From an uncultured Eubacteriales bacterium (lineage in GTDB: Bacteria > Bacillota > Clostridia > Oscillospirales > Acutalibacteraceae): a stretch of 56,811 nucleotides of DNA. The notes beneath the pieces were generated by a model, which worked only from the letters and a program-made list of their open reading frames with translations, did no database searches and had not been told where the DNA came from. Both the position numbers and the translations under genes were made by a program. The stretch spans positions 1-56,811 of the forward strand of contig CAKSNE010000014.1 in assembly GCA_934476085.1 (NCBI GenBank), in the 5' to 3' direction. Positions within the stretch are counted from its first letter, which is position 1; every line of letters begins with the position of its first letter. Below are positions 34,037 through 42,044 of this stretch, piece after piece.

Positions 34037-34072
34037 AAAAAGCGTTGGTTTTTAAAAACCAACGCTTTTTTG
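34037..34072. terminator. Bidirectional terminator between nfnB and the BspA-like gene
   Basis: AAAAAGCGTTGGTTTTT / AAAAACCAACGCTTTTT, perfect 17-bp hairpin, serves both convergent genes. Confidence 0.85.
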
Positions 34073-34080
34073 TTTTGTTG

Positions 34081-36132
34081 TTATTTAACTTTAACAGTTT
34101 TTACTTTAGTCCAATTTGAATATAACTTTTTACCTTTTGAGAATGAACGTATTTGAACCTTGTATTTGCCTTTTTTAAGTCCTTTCAGCACTTTGGTAGC
34201 AGATTTTTTGGTGTTAAAGTTTTTTATTTTCCATTTGCCTTTAATCTTGTATCTAACCTGAAAACCAACTGCATTTTTAACCTTTGTGTATTTGATTTTA
34301 AACTGTTTCTTGCCTGAAATAAGTTTTGCCTTAGGTGTTTTTAGCGTAATTTTTATTGTTGGCGCGGTTGGAGTTATATTGGTTGTTGGTTTGTTAACAG
34401 ATTGTGTAGGCTTAGTAGATGTTGTAGGTTGTGTAGGCTGAATTGGTTTATCGAGTGATATGAATTTAAAACCATTTTCATTAGCATATTTTTCAGCCGT
34501 AGAGCCTTTATAACCTTTAATTATAAAGTTAGGGTTTTTAGCAGAGTCATCTGTCTCATTTTCATAATAAAAACCTAGTGATGCATTACCGATATTAGTA
34601 ACGCTATTAGGTATTGTTATGTTTGTTAATGATGTGCAACTATAAAATGCATAATCACCAATACCAGTAACACTATTTGGTATTGTTATGTTTGTTAATG
34701 ATGTGCAATTACTAAGTGCATAATCACCAATACCAGTAACACTATTAGGTATTGTTATACTTGTTAATGATGAGCAAAAACTAAATGCACTATCACCAAT
34801 ACTAGTAACACTATTTGGTATTGTTACGCTTGTTAATGATGTGCAAAAACTAAATGCACTATCACCAATACTAGTAACACTATTTGGTATTGTTACGCTT
34901 GTTAATGATGAGCAACTATTAAATGCACTATCACCAATACTAGTAACACTATCAGGTATTGTTATGCTTGTTAATGATGTGCAATCATCAAATGCTCTAT
35001 CAGCAATTACTTTTATACCTTGCTTAATAGAATAATCTCCCGATACTTCAAAAATAGTTTCAAAAACTTTTTCATCGTCATTATATTTTTTAAATTTACC
35101 AGAAATCAAATAATTACCAATACATAAAACATAGTTTTCCCAATTAGAGTCGTTGTTGTAATATGCAGTATTATAAAACGCACTAGACCCAATGCTTGTT
35201 ATACTATCAGGTATTGTTATACTCGTTAATGATATGCAACCACTAAATGCACTATTGCTAATTCTTTCTACCTCATCAGGAATTGTATAGGAAGTTGCTG
35301 TTTTACCTATTGGATATTGAATTAATTCAGTTCTGTCTTTATCAAATAAAACGCCATTAATGTCACAGTAATTCTTATTATTGCTGTTTACATTAAAACT
35401 TCTTAAAGATGAGCAACCATAAAATGCACTATTACCAATTTTTGATAAACCGCTACCAATTGCTATACTTGTTAAAGACGAACAACCATAAAATGCAGTA
35501 TCACCAATTTTTGATAAACCACTACCAATTGCTATACTTGTTAAAGACGAACAACCATAAAATGCGCTATCTCCAATACTTTCTACTTTATCACCTATTA
35601 TTATATTTGTTAAAGACAAGCAATCTTTAAAAGCGCAATATTCAATGCTCGTAACATTTTTAGGGATTGTTATATTTGTTAAAGTTGAACAATCATAAAA
35701 CACACCCACATCCATGATTGTAACACCATTAGGAATTGTTATACTTGTTAAGGATGTGCAATTACAAAATGCCCAACCACCAATGCTTGTAACACTATTA
35801 GGAATTGTTATATTTGTTAACGATGTGCAATTATTAAATGCACCATCACCAATGCTTGTAACACCATTAGGAATTGTTATATTTGTTAACGATGTGCAAT
35901 CATAAAATGATTCACGACCAATACATAAAACATCATAGTTATTAAGCGTTGAAGGAATAGTTACAATAGGGTCAGATCCTATATATTTTGTTATAGTTGC
36001 TTTGTTATTTGAAACAGTAAACTTAAAATCTCCATCTATATGCACTGTTTCTGCACTTGCATAAAGTTGAACAAATACCGATGTGCTTACGAGTATACAT
36101 AAGCATAATAAAATTGCAAATACTTTTTTCAT
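34081..36132 (-). CDS. BspA-like leucine-rich-repeat secreted protein with C-terminal Fn3-like domain
   Basis: A 683-residue surface or secreted protein. Signal peptide with hydrophobic core 'FAILLCLCILVSTSVFV' ends near YASA (about 26). From about residue 60 to 540 run some twenty 23-residue LRR_5 units of the form 'SLTSITIPNSVTSIGDSAF'. A Pro/Thr-rich linker (about 555-590) leads to a Lys-rich Fn3-like domain (about 598-683) ending 'LYSNWTKVKTVKVK'. BspA of Tannerella binds fibronectin and host cells; that function is not proven for clostridial relatives. Several neighbouring repeats are nearly identical in DNA, a sign of recent duplication. AAGGAG before ATG; consensus promoter. Confidence 0.9.
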   Translation of the reverse strand: MKKVFAILLCLCILVSTSVFVQLYASAETVHIDGDFKFTVSNNKATITKYIGSDPIVTIPSTLNNYDVLCIGRESFYDCTSLTNITIPNGVTSIGDGAFNNCTSLTNITIPNSVTSIGGWAFCNCTSLTSITIPNGVTIMDVGVFYDCSTLTNITIPKNVTSIEYCAFKDCLSLTNIIIGDKVESIGDSAFYGCSSLTSIAIGSGLSKIGDTAFYGCSSLTSIAIGSGLSKIGNSAFYGCSSLRSFNVNSNNKNYCDINGVLFDKDRTELIQYPIGKTATSYTIPDEVERISNSAFSGCISLTSITIPDSITSIGSSAFYNTAYYNNDSNWENYVLCIGNYLISGKFKKYNDDEKVFETIFEVSGDYSIKQGIKVIADRAFDDCTSLTSITIPDSVTSIGDSAFNSCSSLTSVTIPNSVTSIGDSAFSFCTSLTSVTIPNSVTSIGDSAFSFCSSLTSITIPNSVTGIGDYALSNCTSLTNITIPNSVTGIGDYAFYSCTSLTNITIPNSVTNIGNASLGFYYENETDDSAKNPNFIIKGYKGSTAEKYANENGFKFISLDKPIQPTQPTTSTKPTQSVNKPTTNITPTAPTIKITLKTPKAKLISGKKQFKIKYTKVKNAVGFQVRYKIKGKWKIKNFNTKKSATKVLKGLKKGKYKVQIRSFSKGKKLYSNWTKVKTVKVK
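34628..34972 (-). repeat. Five tandem 69-bp LRR units inside the BspA-like gene
   Basis: Units begin at 34628, 34697, 34766, 34835 and 34904. The units at 34766 and 34835 differ by about one base; the others differ by several. Each encodes one 23-residue leucine-rich repeat. Confidence 0.8.
35405..35542 (-). repeat. Second pair of near-identical 69-bp LRR units
   Basis: Units begin at 35405 and 35474 and share a different sequence (encoding 'GSGLSKIGDTAFYGCSSL') from the first block, so two separate duplications are implied. Confidence 0.75.
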
Positions 36133-36162
36133 AATAAATCTCCTTTGTTTTATGTTAATTCT

Positions 36163-36191
36163 ATTATAGCAAAATACATAAAAAATGTCAA
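36163..36191 (-). promoter_or_regulatory. Promoter of the 683-residue BspA-like gene
   Basis: Minus strand TTGACA, 17 bases, TATAAT: full consensus, same as the promoter of the other BspA-like gene at 905-933. Confidence 0.8.
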
Positions 36192-36235
36192 CTATTTGTT
36201 AGTAAATTAGGCATTTTTTGTTTTATTTGGAATGC

Positions 36236-36270
36236 AAAAAAGGATTGCTAAAACTAGCAATCCTTTTTTT
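36236..36270 (-). terminator. Terminator of the leu-ilv operon
   Basis: AAAAAGGATTGCTA / TAGCAATCCTTTTT hairpin with T run, 17 bases after the ilvD stop on the minus strand. Confidence 0.82.
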
Positions 36271-36286
36271 AATTTGTTATTAAACT

Positions 36287-37951
36287 TTATTTCATTATTG
36301 CGCCTTTATCAGCACCGCTGACAAGTCTTGCATAACGAGATAACCAGCCTGTTTTAACATTTGGTTCAGGAGCAACATATTTTGCTCTGCGAGCGTCAAA
36401 CTCTTCATCTGAAACTTCAACATTGATTGAGGCATTAGGAATATCAATATTAATAATATCGCCTTCTTCGATAAGTCCGATATTACCGCCATCAGCCGCT
36501 TCAGGAGAAACATGGCCGATTGACGCACCACGAGATGCACCCGAAAATCTACCGTCGGTAATAAGTGCAACGGTTTTATCAAGTTTCATACCGGCAAGCG
36601 CTGATGTTGGGTTTAACATTTCACGCATACCAGGGCCGCCTTTTGGTCCTTCATAGCGAATAACAACAACATCGCCGTCTTTAATTTCTGAATTATAGAT
36701 AGCCTTGATAGCCTCTTCTTCACTATTAAACACTCTTGCCGGACCTGTATGTTTCAACATTTCAGGAGCAACTGCACTACGCTTTACAACGCAACCGTTT
36801 TGAGCAATATTACCCCAAAGGATTTGGATACCGCCTGTTTGTGAATAAGGATTATCAATTGGGCGAATTGAATTAGTATCTTTAATATAAGCGCCTTCAA
36901 TATTCTCGCCTACTGTTTTGCCTGTTGCGGTGATTAATGATAAATCGAGCAAACCTTTTTTAGCAAGTTCAGCCTGAACAGCAGGAATACCGCCGGCATT
37001 ATTAAGGTCTTGCATATGAGTTGCACCTGCAGGAGCCAAGTGGCAAAGGTTAGGCACTTTTGCACTCATTTCGTTAAACAATTTTAAGTTAAGTTCAACG
37101 CCTGCTTCATTAGCAATAGCGAGCAAATGCAAAACGCTGTTTGATGAGCAACCAAGTGCCATATCACAAGCAAGTGCATTTTTAACAGATTTTTCATTGA
37201 TGATTTGGCGAGCGGTAATGCCTTTTTCAACCAAATTCATAATAGCCATACCTGCGTGTTTAGCAAGTTGAGTTCTACCTGAATAAACTGCAGGAATTGT
37301 GCCGTTGCCAGGCAAAGCAATGCCAAGTGATTCACAAAGGCAGTTCATACTATTAGCAGTATACATACCTGCGCAAGAGCCACAACCAGGGCAAGCACCG
37401 TTTTCACATTCTTCTAATTTGCAATCATCAATCATACCCGCTTTATAAGCACCAACTGCTTCAAACATTTTTGAAAGGCTGATTTCTTCGCCGTCAAAAC
37501 TACCTGCGAGCATTGGACCGCCTGAACATACAACAGCAGGAATATCAAGACGAACTGCTGCCATTACCATACCCGGAACAATTTTATCACAGTTTGGTAC
37601 AAGAACAACACCGTCTAACTGATGAGCCATTACCATTGTTTCAACGCTATCAGCGATAAGCTCACGAGATGCGAGTGAATATTTCATTCCAATGTGGCCC
37701 ATTGCGATACCGTCACAAACACCGATTGACGGAATTTCGATCGGTGTACCGCCTGCCATTCTAACGCCTGCTTTTACAGCCTCGGCAATTTTATCAAGGT
37801 GAAAATGTCCGGGAACAATTTCGCTATGAGCAGAAACAACGCCGATAAGCGGACGCTCTAATTCTTCTTTTGTATAGCCCATTGCATAAAATAATGAGCG
37901 GTTAGGCGCACGCTCTGCACCTTTTGTAACATTGTCACTTCTAAGGTTCAT
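36287..37951 (-). CDS. ilvD: Dihydroxy-acid dehydratase
   Basis: A 554-residue IlvD/Edd-family iron-sulfur dehydratase that makes 2-ketoisovalerate and 2-keto-3-methylvalerate. Cluster-ligand cysteines lie in 'VPNCDKIVPGM' (about 118) and 'GACPGCGSCAGMYTANSMNCL' (about 187-206). 'GRFSGASRGASIGHVSPEA' near the C-terminus is the family signature. Last gene of the operon, behind the unknown membrane protein. AAAGGG upstream of ATG at 37951. Confidence 0.95.
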   Translation of the reverse strand: MNLRSDNVTKGAERAPNRSLFYAMGYTKEELERPLIGVVSAHSEIVPGHFHLDKIAEAVKAGVRMAGGTPIEIPSIGVCDGIAMGHIGMKYSLASRELIADSVETMVMAHQLDGVVLVPNCDKIVPGMVMAAVRLDIPAVVCSGGPMLAGSFDGEEISLSKMFEAVGAYKAGMIDDCKLEECENGACPGCGSCAGMYTANSMNCLCESLGIALPGNGTIPAVYSGRTQLAKHAGMAIMNLVEKGITARQIINEKSVKNALACDMALGCSSNSVLHLLAIANEAGVELNLKLFNEMSAKVPNLCHLAPAGATHMQDLNNAGGIPAVQAELAKKGLLDLSLITATGKTVGENIEGAYIKDTNSIRPIDNPYSQTGGIQILWGNIAQNGCVVKRSAVAPEMLKHTGPARVFNSEEEAIKAIYNSEIKDGDVVVIRYEGPKGGPGMREMLNPTSALAGMKLDKTVALITDGRFSGASRGASIGHVSPEAADGGNIGLIEEGDIINIDIPNASINVEVSDEEFDARRAKYVAPEPNVKTGWLSRYARLVSGADKGAIMK

Positions 37952-37995
37952 AAAAAACTAACCCTTTCTTAAATTAAATTTTGCTATATAAAATA

Positions 37996-38373
37996 TTAAT
38001 CATCTTTCTTGTTTAATGTACTTTTTATTTCGTAAACAAAACCAATCCAAGGTAAAAGCAAAATTATGCTTATAGGCAATGCTAATACAAAAAATGAAGT
38101 TGAGATTAAAGAAATAAAAAACAAATTAACTATAGAATTTAAAATACAAAAAATCAAAAGAATGATTCTATTATCTTTCTTACTTGAAACGAATATTCCG
38201 AATAATAAAAATATTAAAAATAAAATAGTATAAATCACAATAGATATTATTCTAAAATTCGGATTACCTTCATTAGATGTGTCGAAAATCCAAGCACAAT
38301 CAAAAACACAAAAAACACCTGCTAAAACCAAAGCAAAAGTTTTTAATGCAAAAATTACATTTTCTCGTTTCAT
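37996..38373 (-). CDS. Membrane protein of unknown function within the leu-ilv operon
   Basis: Not recognised. A 125-residue protein with four hydrophobic segments (about 9-29, 42-63, 69-89 and 94-115) and charged ends (MKREN..., ...LNKKDD). ATG at 38373 follows GGAG by five bases. It lies between ilvC and ilvD in the same direction, and a 15-bp hairpin precedes its ribosome site. A transporter or regulator of branched-chain amino acids would be a guess from location only; it is too short for known exporters (AzlC, BrnQ). Confidence 0.65.
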   Translation of the reverse strand: MKRENVIFALKTFALVLAGVFCVFDCAWIFDTSNEGNPNFRIISIVIYTILFLIFLLFGIFVSSKKDNRIILLIFCILNSIVNLFFISLISTSFFVLALPISIILLLPWIGFVYEIKSTLNKKDD

Positions 38374-38391
38374 TATAACTCCATATTTTTT

Positions 38392-38426
38392 ATAATGGGC
38401 GACCGATTAACTCGATCACCCATTAT
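38392..38426 (-). promoter_or_regulatory. Hairpin in the ilvC to membrane-protein gap
   Basis: ATAATGGGTGATCGA / TCGGTCGCCCATTAT forms a 15-bp stem (two G-T pairs) with a 5-base loop on the minus strand. It is not followed by T residues, so it does not look like a normal terminator; it ends nine bases before the next ribosome site. It may set the stability or relative level of the downstream message. Confidence 0.5.
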
Positions 38427-38436
38427 TAAACTTAAA

Positions 38437-39432
38437 TTATTTTTTGAGCCAGCTCATCATTTTTCTGAGTTCTTTACCTACTTTTTCAAGTAAGTGTTCG
38501 CTCTCTTTACGACGAGTAGCCAAGAATTTAGCCTTTCTGCCGCTTGAGAATTCTTGCATAAATTCAGATGCGAATGTACCGTCTTGAATTTCGCCGAGAA
38601 CTTTCTTCATTTCTTTACGAGTATCTTCTGTAATAAGTCTCTTACCTGTTCTGTAATCGCCATATTCAGCAGTATTTGAGATAGAATATCTCATCATAGC
38701 AAATCCGCCTGAATTGATAAGGTCAACGATAAGTTTCATTTCGTGGATACACTCAAAGTAAGCCATTTCAGGTTCATAACCTGCTTCTACCAATGTATCA
38801 AAGCCTGCTTTCATAAGCTCTGTAACACCACCGCAAAGAACTGCTTGTTCACCGAAAAGGTCAGTTTCAGTTTCTTCTTTGAATGATGTTTCAAGGATAC
38901 CTGCACGGCCAGCACCGATACCGCTAGCATAAGCCAAAGCGTAATCTTTTGCTCTGCCTGAAGCATCTTGATATACAGCGATAAGGCTAGGAACGCCTTT
39001 TCCTTCAAGATACTGGCTTCTTACTGTGTGACCAGGACCTTTAGGAGCGATCATAATAACATCAATGTCTTTTGCAGGTTTGATGAAGTTAAAGTGAATA
39101 TTAAAACCATGAGCAAAGCAAAGAACGTCGCCCTCTTTCATATAAGGCGCAACCTGCTCATTATAAATATCAGCAGCAAGTTCATCAGGAACGAGCATCA
39201 TAACGATGTCTGCAGCTTTAGCAGCTTCAGGAATTTCCATAACTTTAAGGCCGGCTTCTTCAGCTTTTTTCCAGCTAGCAGAAGTTTTGCGAAGACCAAC
39301 GATAACATTAACGCCGCTTTCGTTTAAGTTCTGAGCGTGTGCATGACCTTGGCTACCGTAACCCATAATAGCAACGGTTTTGCCATCGAGCATTCCGAGG
39401 TTGCAATCTGAATCATAATACTTAGTAATCAT
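38437..39432 (-). CDS. ilvC: Ketol-acid reductoisomerase
   Basis: A 331-residue class I KARI, converting acetolactate to dihydroxyisovalerate. NAD(P)-binding GYGSQGHAHAQNLNESG (24-40), 'IAPKGPGHTVRSQY' (about 131-144), 'ETETDLFGEQAVLCGG' (about 186-201) with the magnesium-binding Asp and Glu. AAGGAG precedes ATG at 39432. Thirty bases after ilvN. Confidence 0.97.
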   Translation of the reverse strand: MITKYYDSDCNLGMLDGKTVAIMGYGSQGHAHAQNLNESGVNVIVGLRKTSASWKKAEEAGLKVMEIPEAAKAADIVMMLVPDELAADIYNEQVAPYMKEGDVLCFAHGFNIHFNFIKPAKDIDVIMIAPKGPGHTVRSQYLEGKGVPSLIAVYQDASGRAKDYALAYASGIGAGRAGILETSFKEETETDLFGEQAVLCGGVTELMKAGFDTLVEAGYEPEMAYFECIHEMKLIVDLINSGGFAMMRYSISNTAEYGDYRTGKRLITEDTRKEMKKVLGEIQDGTFASEFMQEFSSGRKAKFLATRRKESEHLLEKVGKELRKMMSWLKK

Positions 39433-39462
39433 AACAAAAAATCTCCTTTTGATTATAAAATT

Positions 39463-39960
39463 TTATTTTAACAGTTTTACTTCACCGCGTTGCAGTGCAG
39501 TTACGCCTGTACGGCATACTTCCATAATTTCGTATGATCCGAGAATTTCAAGAAAACCATCAATTTTTTCAGGCTCACCTGTCAATTCAAATACCATACT
39601 TTGTTTTGATAAGTCAATAATTTTTGCTTTATAAATTGTAGCAATTTCTCTTAAAGCAGGTCTATTTGACTCATCAGCTCTAACTTTAACGAGCAAAAGT
39701 TCTCTTAAAAGAGCTTGTTTTTGGTCAAGTTCAAAAAAGCCTTTAAACTCGTGAAGTTTTTCAGTTTGACGAATAATTTGAGTAAATTCTGCTTCGTTAC
39801 CTCTTGTTGTAATAGTAATTCGAGACAACGATTCATCGTTTGTTGCAGAAACAGTCAAACTGTCAATATTAAATCCACGCTGACAAAACAAGGAAGATAA
39901 ACGAGCCAAAACGCCCTCGTGGTTTTCAACTAAAACACTAATATATTTTCTGTTATCCAC
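39463..39960 (-). CDS. ilvN: Acetolactate synthase small (regulatory) subunit
   Basis: A 165-residue protein: N-terminal ACT domain ('ISVLVENHEGVLARLSSLFCQRGFNIDSLTV') plus the ALS_ss_C domain. It activates IlvB and confers valine feedback. GGAGGAAG upstream of ATG at 39960; ilvB lies 12 bases before it. Also named ilvH. Confidence 0.95.
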   Translation of the reverse strand: MDNRKYISVLVENHEGVLARLSSLFCQRGFNIDSLTVSATNDESLSRITITTRGNEAEFTQIIRQTEKLHEFKGFFELDQKQALLRELLLVKVRADESNRPALREIATIYKAKIIDLSKQSMVFELTGEPEKIDGFLEILGSYEIMEVCRTGVTALQRGEVKLLK

Positions 39961-39972
39961 TTTTCTTCCTCC

Positions 39973-41622
39973 TTATTCAGTTATAATATCATTAACGGTT
40001 TTGCCCGACGGAATCATTGGTAAAACTTTTTCTTCTCTGTCGATATGGCAATCAATCCAAACAGGACCAACACAATCTTGAGCTTTTTTCAAAGCGTCTT
40101 TTAACTCATCAACAGTTTCACAAATAAATCCTGTGCCGCCAAAGCCTTCAATAACTTTTTTATAATTAGTTACTCTCTCAGGCTCTGAAGAAGAAAATCT
40201 TCTGCCATAGAATGTAGCCTGCCACTGTCTTACCATACCTAAAACTGCATTGTTCATAACAACGCTGATAACAGGAACTTGATAACTTACTGCTGTGCAA
40301 GCTTCATTCATATTCATATGGAATGAACCGTCGCCTGTGATATGATAAACACGTTTAGCGTTTGTTCCGATAGCCGCACCGATAGCTGCACCGTAACCAT
40401 AGCCCATTGTACCGAGTCCACCACTTGTTAAGAAGTGGTCGGCCTTTACATGATGAAGATACTGAGCAGCCCACATTTGATGTTGACCTACATCGGTAAC
40501 AAAAACATCATCTTCGCTTGAAATATCATTAATTGCTTCAATAATGTTTTTAGGTGTAAGTTTGCCTGATTTATCTTCAGGGAAATCAATTTTCCAAGAA
40601 TTAATCTTTTCAATCCACTCTTTATGATTGTTTTCTTTAACGAGTGGTAATAAAAGTTCAAGTGCTACCTTAACATCGCCGACAATGCTGTAATCTACAT
40701 CAACATTTTTGTTGATTTCGCTTTTATCAATATCAATTTGAATGATTTTTGCTCTTTGAGCAAAAGCGTCTGTATTAAGTGCAACTCTATCAGAAAAACG
40801 AGAGCCAACTGCAATAACAACATCAGCCTTATCAACCGCTTTATTTGCTTCAACATTACCATGCATACCTAAAATGCCATAGTTAAGCGGTTCGTCATAA
40901 CGAAGAACGCCTGCTGCCATAATTGTATGTACCGCAGGAATATTTGCTTTTTTAATAAGTTCTAAAACTTCGTTTTCCGCTTTTGAAATTCTAACACCGC
41001 CACCGATAAATACAACCGGTTTTTTAGCGCTGTTAATAACTTTTGCAATTTCTGATAAATCATACTCTTTTTGAGTATGTTCATGAGCCTTTGGTTTCAT
41101 AGGCTTATAATCAGTAACCGCTGCGGTAACATCTTTTGGTATATCAACCAAAACAGGACCGGGACGACCGCTGGCCGCAATTTCAAACGCTTCTCTTAAA
41201 ATATCAGCCAAATCTTCAACTCGTCTTACAACAAAGTTGTGTTTGGTAATCGGCATTGTAATACCTGCGATATAAACTTCTTGGAAACTATCTCTACCAA
41301 TAAGCGAATTGCCTACATTACCTGTAATAGCAACCATAGGAACACTATCCATATAAGCAGTTGCGATACCTGTTACAAGATTAGTAGCGCCAGGACCGCT
41401 GGTAGCGATTACAACACCTGTTTTACCTGTTGCACGAGCGTAACCGTCAGCCGCATGAGCCGCACCCTGCTCGTGAGCAGTCATATAGTGAGTAATTTTA
41501 TCTTTATATTTGTAAAGTGCATCGTAAATATTAAGTACAGAGCCGCCGGGATAACCGAAAACAGTATCAACACCCTGCTCAATAAATACATTTGCTAAAA
41601 TTTCTGAACCATTTAATTTCAT
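39973..41622 (-). CDS. ilvB: Acetolactate synthase large (catalytic) subunit
   Basis: A 549-residue thiamine-diphosphate enzyme that joins two pyruvates, or pyruvate and 2-ketobutyrate. Catalytic Glu in 'MTAHEQGAAHAADGYARA' (about 51), 'GDGSFHMNMNEACTAVSYQVPVISVVMNN' is the ThDP-binding signature (about 435-463). FAD-binding middle domain present. Followed by ilvN, its regulatory partner. The start has GGAAAGG upstream. Confidence 0.96.
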   Translation of the reverse strand: MKLNGSEILANVFIEQGVDTVFGYPGGSVLNIYDALYKYKDKITHYMTAHEQGAAHAADGYARATGKTGVVIATSGPGATNLVTGIATAYMDSVPMVAITGNVGNSLIGRDSFQEVYIAGITMPITKHNFVVRRVEDLADILREAFEIAASGRPGPVLVDIPKDVTAAVTDYKPMKPKAHEHTQKEYDLSEIAKVINSAKKPVVFIGGGVRISKAENEVLELIKKANIPAVHTIMAAGVLRYDEPLNYGILGMHGNVEANKAVDKADVVIAVGSRFSDRVALNTDAFAQRAKIIQIDIDKSEINKNVDVDYSIVGDVKVALELLLPLVKENNHKEWIEKINSWKIDFPEDKSGKLTPKNIIEAINDISSEDDVFVTDVGQHQMWAAQYLHHVKADHFLTSGGLGTMGYGYGAAIGAAIGTNAKRVYHITGDGSFHMNMNEACTAVSYQVPVISVVMNNAVLGMVRQWQATFYGRRFSSSEPERVTNYKKVIEGFGGTGFICETVDELKDALKKAQDCVGPVWIDCHIDREEKVLPMIPSGKTVNDIITE

Positions 41623-41655
41623 TTTGTAATAAACCTTTCCTAAAAAATATAAATA

Positions 41656-42030
41656 CTAGATTTCTGCGATAACATCGACTTCGACAAGTACATTTTTTGG
41701 AAGGGTTTTGACGGCTACGCAAGAACGAGCCGGTTTTGATGTGAAATATTTACCGTAAACTTCATTAAACGCTGCAAAATTATCCATATCAGATAAGAAA
41801 CATACTGTTTTTACTGTTTTATCAATAGAAGAGCCTGCCTCTTTCAAAACTTCTGATAAATTTTTGCAAACCTGCTCGGTTTGACCTTCAATAGTTGTAG
41901 CCTCAACATTACCGCTAGCAGGATTAATAGCGATTTGACCTGATGTAAACACAAGATTGCCTGTGACAATAGCCTGTGAATAAGGTCCGATAGCGTCCGG
42001 AGCATTTTTAGTATAAACTGATTTTGCCAT
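41656..42030 (-). CDS. ridA: 2-iminobutanoate/2-iminopropanoate deaminase RidA
   Basis: A 124-residue RidA/YjgF/UK114 protein with 'GPYSQAIVTGNLVFTSGQIAI', 'EQVCKNLSEVLKEAG' and the ligand-binding Arg in 'KPARSCVAV' (about 105). It hydrolyses reactive enamines and imines released by PLP dehydratases. It lies between ilvA, whose product chemistry makes 2-aminocrotonate and 2-aminoacrylate, and ilvB, which those enamines can harm indirectly; the position makes functional sense. Confidence 0.95.
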   Translation of the reverse strand: MAKSVYTKNAPDAIGPYSQAIVTGNLVFTSGQIAINPASGNVEATTIEGQTEQVCKNLSEVLKEAGSSIDKTVKTVCFLSDMDNFAAFNEVYGKYFTSKPARSCVAVKTLPKNVLVEVDVIAEI

Positions 42031-42044
42031 TTTATAAAGCCTCC

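Noticed and set aside
34628..35620. Regular repeats that could look like a CRISPR array
   Set aside because: The 69-bp period has no separate spacers, lies in frame in a long gene and encodes 23-residue leucine-rich repeats.
38392..38426. Rho-independent terminator after ilvC
   Set aside because: The stem is good but no T run follows on the minus strand, and the next gene starts shortly after; listed only as a hairpin.
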